64,000 nt of DNA from Janthinobacterium sp. (GTDB taxonomy: Bacteria > Pseudomonadota > Gammaproteobacteria > Burkholderiales > Burkholderiaceae_D), in contig PKWL01000095.1 in NCBI GenBank assembly GCA_003133225.1, positions 1 through 64,000 on the forward strand. The letters are read 5' to 3'. Below the pieces are notes generated by a model. That model searched no databases. It worked only from the letters and a program-made list of their open reading frames with translations, and was not told the origin of the DNA. Shown here piece after piece: positions 1 to 7,874 of this stretch (its first letter is position 1; every line of letters begins with the position of its first letter). A program made the translations under genes and the position numbers.

Positions 1-517
1 CACAAAATCCCGCACACCCCCTGCCATTGCCCCATCGAACGTGACCTTGAAACGCGCATAGTCTTGCGACGGATTGAGTCAGTCGGCGATCTTGATTTGG
101 CGTCGCGCACAGCTCGCTGGCACCGCATCGCGTCTGAGCAGGCCGGATTCACCGACCGAACACCGATTCGAACGCCCTGCCCCCATCGATCCAATCCGAA
201 GCGCCGCTGAAACCACCCATTCATCCATGCGCGACAAGTAAGCGATGAGCATAAAAGGGCAACTCCGGCCGCAATTTTGGTCGCTTCGCTTGCCGCATCA
301 GTCAACCTCTCGACCAGCGTCGCCAGTCGTAAGGTTTGGCTTACCAGTTTTCGGCAGGAATCGTAGCTGATGCATTCGCGTTGGCGCGCCAACCCTCTTG
401 CAAGAGTAGCGCTTGCAGCCGTCCGATCAGCGCCAACGCCATATCGGGCCGGAGACTACAGCGCCTGAACAAGTGTCATGTATCTATCACACCAAGGCGT
501 CCGATTGCCGGCACCGC
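1..517. other. No gene recognised at left edge
   Basis: I see no reading frame with a recognisable protein on either strand. An open plus-strand frame begins at about 336 but lies antisense over the CBS gene and looks like a shadow. Could be decayed accessory DNA or the 3' flank of a gene outside the window. Confidence 0.5.
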
Positions 518-967
518 TCATTTGCGCAACCGGCCTTCCCGTTCCGGCTGCTCGACAATGGCACCCGTCATCATCGATAATTCCATTGCCAGCAAATTAA
601 TGATGTCGTCAGCGGTAACGATCCCAAACAGAGCGCCTCCCGCCGTGACCACCGGCATCCGGCGCACCTTGTGCTCGCGCATGAGACGCAAGACTTCGAT
701 AAAACCCTCGTCCTCGCGCACCGTCACGATGGGCGTACTCATCAGATCTCCCGCGGTAAACGCTTCAGCTTCGACTCGGAGTGCGATGGTTTCGAGCACG
801 AGATCGCGATCGGTCACAATGCCGATCGGTACCCGTTGTGCGTCTTTTTGTTGAACCACGATCACATCGCCGACGTGATGCTTGCGCATCAATGCCGCCA
901 CATCCGGCAGCGAGGCGTCCGTGTCGCAGCAAACAACTTTCGTATTACAGCATTCGTTAATGGGCAT
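518..967 (-). CDS. Tandem CBS-domain protein
   Basis: A 149-residue protein made almost entirely of two CBS motifs. The first (about residues 10-70) contains HVGDVIVVQ and GIVTDRDLVLE; the second (about 75-140) contains LMREHKVRRMPVV and GIVTADDIINLLA. CBS pairs (Bateman modules) bind adenine nucleotides and usually sense energy charge; this one carries no catalytic domain, so its partner is unknown. The N-terminus has an odd Cys-rich stretch (CCNTKVVCC). The ATG is preceded by AGGTGG. Free-standing CBS proteins commonly sit beside Hsp20 and chaperone genes in Burkholderiales stress loci, which fits the downstream hsp20/grpE/dnaK remnant here. Cytoplasmic, no signal peptide. Family is certain; role is inference. 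Confidence 0.85.
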   Translation of the reverse strand: MPINECCNTKVVCCDTDASLPDVAALMRKHHVGDVIVVQQKDAQRVPIGIVTDRDLVLETIALRVEAEAFTAGDLMSTPIVTVREDEGFIEVLRLMREHKVRRMPVVTAGGALFGIVTADDIINLLAMELSMMTGAIVEQPEREGRLRK

Positions 968-1790
968 GGCCCCACCTGTTCCTTAAGGGATTTTCAAAGC
1001 TGCTTATGGGATTTATCGCACTTGGTTGACCTGATTGCTCGCCCGACTCAAGCCCATTGATGCTCAGTTGCGCCGGAGAACGAGGTTGCAAAAGATGAGC
1101 GCACGAAGGCGTTTGGCTGCACAATTTCATTCGTCCGTACCGCATGGGAGCACCTTGGGAACATCCTCGTTTTCACGATGAAATTTGTCGTCAAAAATCT
1201 GTCCTGCGATAAATTGTTGATCGAATTCATTTGCGATGACAGGTACAAAAATGCAGCATTACTAAAAATAAGAGCACAAGTAAAAAAAATAGTTCCGGCG
1301 CCTGATGGGTGTTTAATCAAAATAAGCACATATGCGCCACCTTTGAAAAAGAAATCAAGCATCAGTTTTAACCTACTGCTAGTACGTCGATAGGGCAACA
1401 TCCAACGAGTTCATTTGCTCCACATCAGCGCACCCCCTAACGCCAGTGCTTTTGCCGCCAACCCGACGCAATCCATCGTAGCGTTCACTCATTTTTTACC
1501 CGATGCGCCGTAAAGCCCCGTCCAAGTGCGCCTGCCGCGTAGCGGCACAAAGGCGAAGCCGACGCATTTGCGCGGGATATAAGGCGCGGTTTTTGGTAGG
1601 TTAAAGCGTTGCAGTTGTTCGACATACTGTTTGATGATGGGAAGAGGAGTAAGCTGGACACCTCTGGTGTCCACACGCCCCCTTGAGGGCGTCGGAGCAG
1701 TTCGCACACTAGAGCAGTTAGAGCGCAGGGCGAGGTCGCTTGTCAAAAGCGAAGAGTCCCGTGTCACGCTGTGAGAATCCTTTGACTTCA
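968..1790. other. Gene-free flank of the insertion sequence
   Basis: No convincing gene. About 1160-1400 is markedly more AT-rich than the rest and has short open frames on both strands, none recognisable. Two adjacent hairpins lie at 1655-1692. The transposase frame extends into this stretch as far as 1718. Likely remnant or foreign DNA. Confidence 0.5.
1655..1692. repeat. Two tandem hairpins beside the IS
   Basis: Two inverted repeats lie next to each other: TGGACACC and GGTGTCCA around TCT at 1655-1673, then ACGCCC and GGGCGT around CCTTGA at 1675-1692. Neither is followed by a T-run, so they are not clear terminators. Function unknown. Confidence 0.55.
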
Positions 1791-3433
1791 GAGGCTGTCG
1801 CAAAACGTTTTTGCCGCACGTCCGTTTGGCGTGCTGACGTTGATGTGTTTGCCGGGCGCAAGCCAATAAGTCGAGGAAGGTGTTCAAGAAAACAGTGTGC
1901 GGCCTCGCTGAGGCTGCGTATAACAGCGTACAAAAGGAAAAACAAAGCCCTCAGCAGGGCAACTGCTCGGGATAAGTTGTACGCCAAGACATGCAAGGCG
2001 AATTCTCGCTTGACCGCCTTCAGCCCGCGACGCCGAAAGCGGTTAAGTCCATGCTGGCAACGCAAGCTACTGAATACGGGTTCAACGATCGCTTTGCGTT
2101 GACTGAAAATGTGTCGCGCTTGGCGATGTTGCATCACAAGGCGGAGCGCGTCGCGCCGCTCATCCTCGGGGTAGCGTTTGATGCGCCTTCCCTGCGCCGC
2201 CTTCGTACAGTTCGCGCGCAGGTGGCATCCCCCGCAGCTCGCGGCCCCATACACTTCATGCTCTCGCGTACGCGGTGTTTCTTCGCATTTACTCAGCAGA
2301 ATCAAAGTTTGCCCTGCCGGGCAACGATAGATACCGGAAAGTGGGTCATAGCCAAACGCGCCCTTGTGAAACAATCCTTCTTTCTTGGTCTTGGCAGGCC
2401 ATTGTCCTTCCGGGCACAACAGGCTGACGTCACGCGTGAGCGTCGCATCGATCACCCCATCGTCGAAGTAGCCGGCATCGAGCAGGAGTTCTTCTGCCTG
2501 CGCACCAGTGACTCGTGCACTTTGATCGAGCATCGGTGCGATCACCTTTGTTTCGCTCGACGCGTCCAACGCGAGGGCCGTGATGATCCGATCTTCGTTG
2601 GCCAGAACTGACGGTTTGTACGATGCTGCAAATCCGCGCCCGCGCTTCAAGCGATGCACCATAGCCTCCGGCTCGCTGCCGCTGATGCGCAAGGTCTCGC
2701 TCTTGTTGCCGCTGCTGCGGCGAGCCGCATGCCGCGCTTCGAAGATCTCCTGGCATTGCATGCTGCGCTGCTGCTCCTGTTGCGCGGATTGATCGTCTGG
2801 CGCGCGTTCAACCGCTTTCAGCGCTGCTGCTGCCCGTGCTTTGACGGCCTCTTCCTTAAGCAGATTGTAATACGAGCAAGCCGCTTCAATAACAGTGCCG
2901 TCGCCGGCCAGACGCGTGCTGCTCGAACCAGTTGCTTTCAATATCGCGCGCGTGAGTGATTCAAAAAAATCCTGGTTCAGCGAGTCCTCGTGCAATACGA
3001 TGAAGCGGCCGATATTGGCATGATCCGGCGCAATGCCGCCTGTCACCCACATACACCCCAAATCGAGTCGCGCCAGCCGTTCCAGCTCACGCAGCGAGTG
3101 CACTCCTTGCATAACGCCATACAGGATTAGGCCAAGCATCAACTGCGGTGCATAGGGAGCACGCCCGGTGGCAGCGTAGCGCTGCTCGAACGGCAACCGG
3201 TCTTGCTCGCCGAGCAAACGTGCGACGGTAAATGGTGCGTGCTGACCAGATTGCCTCAGATATGTTTCCAGCCGCGTCGTCCCCAGAAAAATGGCTTGCG
3301 CATCGCCAGTCACGAAACGACGGCCACTGCTGGCCGCCGTTTGCAGCAGCGGCGCATCCGCGCTAGCCGGCACGCCGCCAAATAAATTGAACTGCGCATC
3401 GTCGGGCGAAGGTATTTTGCGGGCGGTGCTCAT
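1718..3433 (-). CDS. IS1182-family transposase
   Basis: A 571-residue DDE transposase. The N-terminal part has the DUF772-type region (residues about 45-150, including RYAATGRAPYAPQLML), the catalytic core includes LAGDGTVIEA and LLLDAGYFDDG, and the C-terminus has the family signature QRKAIVEPVFSSLR. I chose the ATG at 3433 because AGGAAACC lies just before it; a longer frame upstream to 3478 has no better site. The frame appears intact. The odd point is the 3' end: codons pass through the left inverted repeat and about 24 further residues are encoded by flanking DNA before the stop at 1718-1720. Either the element has no stop of its own or it was lost. Probably active or recently active. 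Confidence 0.85.
   Translation of the reverse strand: MSTARKIPSPDDAQFNLFGGVPASADAPLLQTAASSGRRFVTGDAQAIFLGTTRLETYLRQSGQHAPFTVARLLGEQDRLPFEQRYAATGRAPYAPQLMLGLILYGVMQGVHSLRELERLARLDLGCMWVTGGIAPDHANIGRFIVLHEDSLNQDFFESLTRAILKATGSSSTRLAGDGTVIEAACSYYNLLKEEAVKARAAAALKAVERAPDDQSAQQEQQRSMQCQEIFEARHAARRSSGNKSETLRISGSEPEAMVHRLKRGRGFAASYKPSVLANEDRIITALALDASSETKVIAPMLDQSARVTGAQAEELLLDAGYFDDGVIDATLTRDVSLLCPEGQWPAKTKKEGLFHKGAFGYDPLSGIYRCPAGQTLILLSKCEETPRTREHEVYGAASCGGCHLRANCTKAAQGRRIKRYPEDERRDALRLVMQHRQARHIFSQRKAIVEPVFSSLRCQHGLNRFRRRGLKAVKREFALHVLAYNLSRAVALLRALFFLLYAVIRSLSEAAHCFLEHLPRLIGLRPANTSTSARQTDVRQKRFATASEVKGFSQRDTGLFAFDKRPRPAL
1787..1805. repeat. Left IS end: TTCA duplication and inverted repeat
   Basis: Target duplication TTCA at 1787-1790, then the left terminal inverted repeat at 1791-1805. 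The transposase frame reads through this end in the outward direction. Confidence 0.8.
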
Positions 3434-3497
3434 GTGGTTTCCTGGCGTTTCATCCAAGACAATATTGTATAGGCCCAAGGGCTTTCGCGACAGCCTC
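1791..3497 (-). mobile_element. IS1182-family insertion sequence
   Basis: A complete element of 1707 bp. The ends are inverted repeats, GAGGCTGTCGCAAAA at 1791-1805 and the complement of GAGGCTGTCGCGAAA at 3483-3497 (14 of 15 identical). TTCA flanks it directly on both sides (1787-1790 and 3498-3501), which is a 4-bp target duplication and argues for a single insertion without later rearrangement. It carries one transposase gene on the minus strand. The family call rests on the transposase sequence. It inserted exactly at the stop codon of the dnaK remnant. Confidence 0.85.
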
Positions 3498-3501
3498 TTC
3501 A
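3483..3501. repeat. Right IS end: inverted repeat and TTCA duplication
   Basis: Right terminal inverted repeat at 3483-3497 and target duplication TTCA at 3498-3501. The TCA of the duplication is the complement of the TGA stop of the dnaK remnant. Confidence 0.8.
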
Positions 3502-3990
3502 GTCCGGGGAGTGGGTCAATTCCTTGTAGCCGGCATCAACGGCGCCGTCATTTTCCGCCTGGGGCCGCTCGCTGTCGGTTCCCGCCGTGGCTGAAGAGCC
3601 GGCCGCCGGTTGCGCTTGCCCTCCCCCGGCATACATTTTCCCGCCCGCCTTTTGCGCCGCAACTGGCTGAACTTGGTTGGAATGGTCGTGTTTTTCTCGA
3701 TCATCTTGGTCATCACTCCGCCCAAGATCTCGATCCCGGCCGAGAGCGGTGTCACGTCCACCAGGAGCAAATCGGTGCGCTCGCCCGATAGCACGGAACC
3801 CTGGATCGCGGCGCCGACCGCCACCGCCTCATCCGGATTGACGTCCTCGCCCCTTTCCTTGCCAAAAAATTGCCGCACTTCCTCCTACACCTTGGCCATC
3901 CTTGTCATGCCACCGACCAAGATCGCGTCGCCAACCTGGTCGATCCCGAGGCCGGCATCCTTCCAAGCGAGGCGCATGACTGCCTCCTGA
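3499..3990 (-). pseudogene. dnaK: dnaK remnant (Hsp70 C-terminal fragments)
   Basis: Only pieces of an Hsp70 remain. From about 3990 downward the minus strand reads AWKDAGL, then [12 protein letters not shown], an in-frame TAG at 3885-3887 in place of the usual Gln, then [20 protein letters not shown] and [13 protein letters not shown] up to [10 protein letters not shown]. At about 3655 the frame shifts and jumps to the far C-terminus ([12 protein letters not shown] through [12 protein letters not shown]), so most of the substrate-binding domain, about 160 residues, is gone. The entire N-terminal ATPase lobe I is also missing. The TGA stop at 3499-3501 is inside the IS target duplication. It lies just downstream of grpE, the usual operon order. 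A non-functional second copy; the real dnaK must be elsewhere. Confidence 0.85.
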
Positions 3991-4046
3991 TTCGAGCACA
4001 TGGCGCGCAACAGGTAAAGCCGATATTTCGGAGAAGCCGTCCTGTT

Positions 4047-4682
4047 TCAAGCGCCATCGGCGCCCGCTTTGCCTTGCGCCACAGTCACCAAGGCGGGCCG
4101 CAGCAAACGGTCGGCGAGCATGTATCCTTTTTGCAGCACATAGATAATCGTATTGGCGTCCTGGTCGGCAGGTACCATCGAAATGGCGTGATGCCTGGCC
4201 GGATCGAGCTTGTCGCCCGGCAACGGATTAATCTCTTCCAAACGGTTTTTTTCGAAGGCTGCTTGCAGCTGCTTCAGGGTCATTTCGACGCCCTCTTGGA
4301 GCGACTCGACTGATGGCGCCTCGACCATGAGGGCCGATTCCAAACTATCTTTCACCGGCAGCAGCGCTTCGGCAAAAACCTCGATAGAAAATTTATGCGC
4401 ACGCGCGATGTCTTCCTGCGCACGCCGGCGATAATTTTCCAGCTCTGCCTTGGCGCGCAGGAAGGCATCCTCCAATTGCGCCGTTTTCGCCTCGGCACTG
4501 GCGAGCTTCTCTTCCAAGGCGGCCTCTCCCGCCCGCGCAGCGCCGCCCTCGGATTCGTCCTTTGCCGCAGGTTGCATGAGCGGTTCGGCTGGCTTCTGCG
4601 GTTGCGGTGCCAGCGGCTTCGGCTGCGGAGTCGGCGCTTCGCTTGACTGCCCTTGCATTGGCATTTCTTGCAGATTTTGCAT
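4047..4682 (-). CDS. grpE: GrpE nucleotide exchange factor
   Basis: A 211-residue GrpE: a Pro/Gln/Ala-rich N-terminal tail (about 1-50), a long coiled coil (about 55-110, with [21 protein letters not shown]) and the C-terminal beta domain ([18 protein letters not shown] and [20 protein letters not shown]). GrpE dimers drive ADP release from DnaK in the cytoplasm. I chose the ATG at 4682 over in-frame starts upstream because the extra residues do not look like the family and GCGAGAA precedes it; ATG at 4709 is possible. Its partner dnaK immediately downstream is broken, so this is probably a second, accessory grpE, though it looks intact. Upstream lies hsp20 on the same strand. No sigma-32 promoter could be identified. 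Confidence 0.9.
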   Translation of the reverse strand: MQNLQEMPMQGQSSEAPTPQPKPLAPQPQKPAEPLMQPAAKDESEGGAARAGEAALEEKLASAEAKTAQLEDAFLRAKAELENYRRRAQEDIARAHKFSIEVFAEALLPVKDSLESALMVEAPSVESLQEGVEMTLKQLQAAFEKNRLEEINPLPGDKLDPARHHAISMVPADQDANTIIYVLQKGYMLADRLLRPALVTVAQGKAGADGA

Positions 4683-5120
4683 GATAAATTCTCGCTGCAA
4701 ATTCGTCATATCCGATAAGACAATGATGGCGCTTGCGCGTTCCACAGATCCGCAGTGCGTCACAAGGCGCTCCATTTCAAAGGCCGGCGCTGCCTGATTC
4801 ATCATGCCAAGGGTCAACTTTCGCAAGCGGGCAAAGGTCGCACAAGATTTGGCTGTTGTATCGCCAGCGCCTCCAGAATAAGCGGCGTGAGCGCCGGCCT
4901 GTGGTTCGCCATGGCCCCGGGAAAACCGCCTAACGGCAGCTGGTTCGACCGACTTCATCCGATGAATGGCTCGAAAAATTCGATCCATTGCCGCAACGTA
5001 TTCCCGGCGGCGCGCCGACGCCGATTAAATCCCGTTTTCCCGGGGTTAGCGGCGCGTCGATTCGACCCTGATGCGCTTCGCACAGCGGTTTGAAAAAGCA
5101 AGGACCTTTTTAAAACGGCT
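4683..5120. other. Spacer between hsp20 and grpE
   Basis: About 440 bp without a recognisable gene. The grpE frame stays open upstream to 4988 but the added sequence resembles no family. No heat-shock promoter matching the sigma-32 pattern was found. Confidence 0.5.
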
Positions 5121-5567
5121 TTATTGAATCGTGATTTGTTTGCCGCCGCTGCCGGCCTTTTTCGGCAACGTCAACTCGAGGATGCCGTCACTATATTTTG
5201 CTTCCGCTTTCGTATCATCGACTTCCTGCGGAAGCGTAAAACTGCGATACTGCTGACCATAATAGCGTTCGCTGCGCACCATGCTTGCGCTTTTCTTGTC
5301 CTCCTCCTTCCGTATTTCCGCACTCACTGAAACTTGATTGCCGTCGATGGCAACCTTGATATCGTCTTTTTTCACTCCGGGTATTTCCGCTTTCACCAAA
5401 TAGGCATTATCGGTTTCCGACAAATCCATCCGAATTCGCGGCTCCGCTTCGAGGCCGCGCAAAGCGGGCAGCATGCGAAAATCCTTGAGAACGCCTTCCA
5501 AATTGCTAAACGGGTCGAACCGCGAGATATCGCCAAACGGGTCAAAGCGCATCAAATTGTTAGCCAT
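5121..5567 (-). CDS. Hsp20/alpha-crystallin small heat shock protein
   Basis: A 148-residue small heat shock protein. After an N-terminal arm rich in FDPF repeats (residues 6-20), the alpha-crystallin domain runs from about 43 to 140 with IRMDLSETDNAYLVKAEIPG, YRSFTLPQ and the closing SDGILELTLPKK. It ends without a clear I-x-I tail, although ITIQ at the very end is similar. Such proteins hold unfolding clients for refolding by DnaK/ClpB. ATG at 5567 is set by AGGAG six bases upstream; a TTG six bases earlier is not needed. Grouped with grpE, dnaK remnant and the CBS gene as a stress locus. Confidence 0.92.
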   Translation of the reverse strand: MANNLMRFDPFGDISRFDPFSNLEGVLKDFRMLPALRGLEAEPRIRMDLSETDNAYLVKAEIPGVKKDDIKVAIDGNQVSVSAEIRKEEDKKSASMVRSERYYGQQYRSFTLPQEVDDTKAEAKYSDGILELTLPKKAGSGGKQITIQ

Positions 5568-6155
5568 GATCAACTCCTGTCTTTATTGCTCCCAATGATA
5601 ATAAAAAACCACACACCACTCAGCGGCACGCAATTACCGAGCCCAAGCAGACCGTGCCCCTCTCCGTGTGCTTTATCAGAATAGGGCTGATCGAATGCCC
5701 TAAGATGAGGTAAATCAAGCGTCCTCCCATTGCCGCAATCGCGCTATCTTGCGCCAAATCCGTTGGTTCTAGCTCACGCGAGGGACCGATTCACTTGGCT
5801 CGTGCTGGGCGCCTGCCGTGAATTGAAAGAGGGGGAATGGTTGGCAAGGATGAGGCCGTCATGAACAACGGGCCGCCACGTGGCGTTTTGGCCGCCGCAT
5901 GCCCAATCAAAATAGCTTGCATAATACCGCCCAACGCTGCACAAAACTGTCGCTCCATTCTGGCCGCCTCAGACAAGCACGGCCATCAGGCTCGTTTTGG
6001 CGAACGGCGCCGTGAACAGGCGCTAAAATTGTTGCCGTCTTGACGAGCGCTGCCGCATCGATGCCGCTCTAGTTGCAAAACGCAAATCTTGGCCGAAAAG
6101 ATCCGTCGCAGGCGAATTGCACGGATTGGCAAACGAGCAGTGCAGCAGCACCAAT
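5568..6155. other. Intergenic region upstream of hsp20
   Basis: No gene seen in almost 600 bp; short frames on both strands have no recognisable similarity. It must contain the hsp20 promoter and the end of the lldR transcript. I saw no sigma-32 consensus and no CIRCE-like repeat. Confidence 0.5.
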
Positions 6156-6917
6156 TTAGGCGGTGAAGTCAGCCAAGCGCCTCAAGGCGCTGTCACGGCG
6201 CTCGTCTTCCTGTGCGCTATCGGCCATGCTTTTACGAACGAATTCGATATGGTTACGGGCCGCCCGCGCCGCCGCCTCGGGCTTGTGTTCGCGGATCGCC
6301 TGCCAGATCGCCCGGTGCTGCGACTGCAGTTGATCCCAGCGCTGCGGTCGCGCATGCAAATGTTCCAGATTGCGCGAAACGTGGCCGTGGATCAGTCTCA
6401 TCAGGCTGGCGCTCAAGTGCCCGATCAAAACGTTGTGGGCGGCCTCGGCTATCGCCTGATGGAAGGCGACGTCGACGTCGATGCAAGCGGCCAGGTCCTT
6501 GCTGACATAAATAGCATCAAGCTCAGCGAACACGGCGTCTAACCGCTCGATGTCGGCGCTAGTCGCCCTGTCGGCGGCAAGGTAGGCAGCTTGGCTCTCG
6601 AGCATCTGGCGAAATTCGAGCAGATCGCCCTGCAGCGCCGGATGCCCGTTCAACATCTCCTGCCATGGGTCAACGAAATGCGCGTCCAGGCGGTCGGTGA
6701 CAAAGGTCCCTCCGCCATGCCGCGTCGTTAGCAGGCCCTTCAACGCCAGCTTCTGGATTGCCTCGCGCAAGGACGGGCGCGACACGCCCAATTCGACGGC
6801 GAGCTCGCGCTCGGACGGTATCCGATCTCCCGGCTTTAGCGAACCTTCGAGAATGCGTTTTTCCAGTTCGCCCGCAACGACATCGGACAGGCGGGTTACG
6901 GGATGGCGTTGGATCAT
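6156..6917 (-). CDS. lldR: LldR-type GntR/FadR-family repressor
   Basis: A 253-residue regulator with an N-terminal winged helix (about residues 8-75, containing GDRIPSERELAVELGVSRPSLREAI) and a C-terminal all-helical FCD ligand-binding domain (about 95-225, with metal/ligand-type residues in DVDVAFHQAIAEAAHN and the C-terminal EHKPEAAARAARNHIE). This is the FadR subfamily to which LldR/LutR lactate regulators belong. It is divergent from lutA, and TGGTNNNACCA operators of the FadR type occur on both sides of the lut promoter; the proximal one abuts its own ribosome site (AAGGA before the ATG), which implies autoregulation. Lactate as ligand is inferred from context. Confidence 0.88.
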   Translation of the reverse strand: MIQRHPVTRLSDVVAGELEKRILEGSLKPGDRIPSERELAVELGVSRPSLREAIQKLALKGLLTTRHGGGTFVTDRLDAHFVDPWQEMLNGHPALQGDLLEFRQMLESQAAYLAADRATSADIERLDAVFAELDAIYVSKDLAACIDVDVAFHQAIAEAAHNVLIGHLSASLMRLIHGHVSRNLEHLHARPQRWDQLQSQHRAIWQAIREHKPEAAARAARNHIEFVRKSMADSAQEDERRDSALRRLADFTA

Positions 6918-6929
6918 CAGCTTCCTTAG

Positions 6930-6940
6930 TGGTAAGACCA
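6930..6940. promoter_or_regulatory. LldR operator O1 (candidate)
   Basis: TGGTAAGACCA, matching the dyad TGGTNNNACCA bound by FadR/LldR-family proteins. It lies just upstream of the lldR start and is centred 94 bp from the second copy, about nine helical turns. Confidence 0.7.
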
Positions 6941-6984
6941 GTTGATCATATTTGCCACACTCCGATCTGTCAATAAAAAATTCG

Positions 6985-7014
6985 TTGACAACATACTTTC
7001 CATAAGGTTATAGT
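6985..7014 (+). promoter_or_regulatory. lut operon promoter
   Basis: TTGACA at 6985-6990 and TATAGT at 7009-7014 with an 18-bp spacer (17 bp if TTATAG is used). The -35 is a perfect consensus. Predicted start of transcription is near 7021, immediately before operator O2. Confidence 0.75.
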
Positions 7015-7023
7015 CACCAAAAT

Positions 7024-7034
7024 TGGTAATACCA
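7024..7034. promoter_or_regulatory. LldR operator O2 (candidate)
   Basis: TGGTAATACCA, the second FadR-type dyad, placed at about +4 to +14 of the predicted transcript. A repressor here would block the promoter, and together with O1 could form a loop as known for the Escherichia coli lld operon. Confidence 0.75.
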
Positions 7035-7070
7035 CCTTACCACTTATTATAACAATAAAGGAGAATGCTG

Positions 7071-7874
7071 ATGGAGCACACTGCCCAAGGTACCCGGCTG
7101 TACCCGCGTAAGCCGAGCGACGTCTATCTTTTCGCAACCTGCCTAATCGACCAGTTCGCACCCCAAGCGGGCCTCGACACGGTGCGCCTGTTGCAGCGCG
7201 AGGGTATCGCGGTCCACTTTCCAGAAGGGCAAACCTGCTGCGGCCAGCCCGCCTACAGCAACGGTTATCCGGATCAAGCACGAGCAGTTGCGCGGCGCCA
7301 GCTCGATTTATTTCCCGAGCCGTGGCCGGTCGTCGTGCCCTCGGGCTCTTGCGCTGCGATGATGCGCCACCATTATCCGCAACTTTTCATTGATCATCCG
7401 CTGCTGCTGGCGCAGGCCAGAGAACTCTCCGCTCGCATCTTCGAGCTCACTGAATTCCTCGTTCATGTCGTCAACTTCGAGCGCGGCGATGAAGGCGAAC
7501 CGTGCACCGTTGCGCTGCACACTTCATGCCATGCCCGCCGCGAGATGGGCTCGCATGCAAGCAGCGCCGCCTTGCTGCATGGCTTAGACAAGGTCAGCTT
7601 GGCGCAGCAAGCGCGCGCCGAGGAATGCTGCGGCTTCGGTGGCGCCTTCGCCATCCTTCATCCCGACATTTCCGCTGCCATCGTCAGCGACAAAGTCGAC
7701 AGTTTGCGCGCCACGGGCGCCGAGCGCGTCGTCAGCGCCGACTGCGGCTGTTTGTTCAACATCATGGGCCGCGCCGCCAAGCTCGACGAAATAGCAGGAC
7801 GCAGCGAACTGACGCTGCCGGGCGAGCACATCGCCAGCTTCCTCTGGCGCCGCACTAGCAAAGCGCACTCATGA
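7071..7874 (+). CDS. lutA: LutA/YkgE-type lactate utilisation Fe-S protein
   Basis: A 267-residue protein with two CCG domains, the cysteine-rich motifs that bind Fe-S clusters in LutA, GlcF and heterodisulfide reductase subunits. Visible motifs are CLIDQF, EGQTCCGQPAY near the N-terminal third, and LHTSCHARR, EECCGFGGAF and ADCGCLFN in the C-terminal half. LutA acts with LutB and LutC to oxidise L-lactate to pyruvate. I chose ATG at 7071, seven bases after AGGAG; the ATG at 7065 sits too close to that site. The gene is first in a tightly packed operon: its stop overlaps the lutC start as ATGA. Controlled by the promoter and operators just upstream. Confidence 0.93.
   Translation: MEHTAQGTRLYPRKPSDVYLFATCLIDQFAPQAGLDTVRLLQREGIAVHFPEGQTCCGQPAYSNGYPDQARAVARRQLDLFPEPWPVVVPSGSCAAMMRHHYPQLFIDHPLLLAQARELSARIFELTEFLVHVVNFERGDEGEPCTVALHTSCHARREMGSHASSAALLHGLDKVSLAQQARAEECCGFGGAFAILHPDISAAIVSDKVDSLRATGAERVVSADCGCLFNIMGRAAKLDEIAGRSELTLPGEHIASFLWRRTSKAHS

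Noticed and set aside
1178-1393. AT-rich 71-codon frame on the plus strand
   Set aside because: No recognisable motif, no good ribosome site, and a longer frame overlaps it on the other strand. Composition alone does not make it a gene.
4683-4988. Long N-terminal extension of GrpE
   Set aside because: The frame is open but unlike any GrpE, and a plausible start with a ribosome site lies at 4682.
5700-5740. FNR-like sequence upstream of hsp20
   Set aside because: On the minus strand only the half TTGAT is good; the second half CTCAT misses the pattern. Not enough to call a site.
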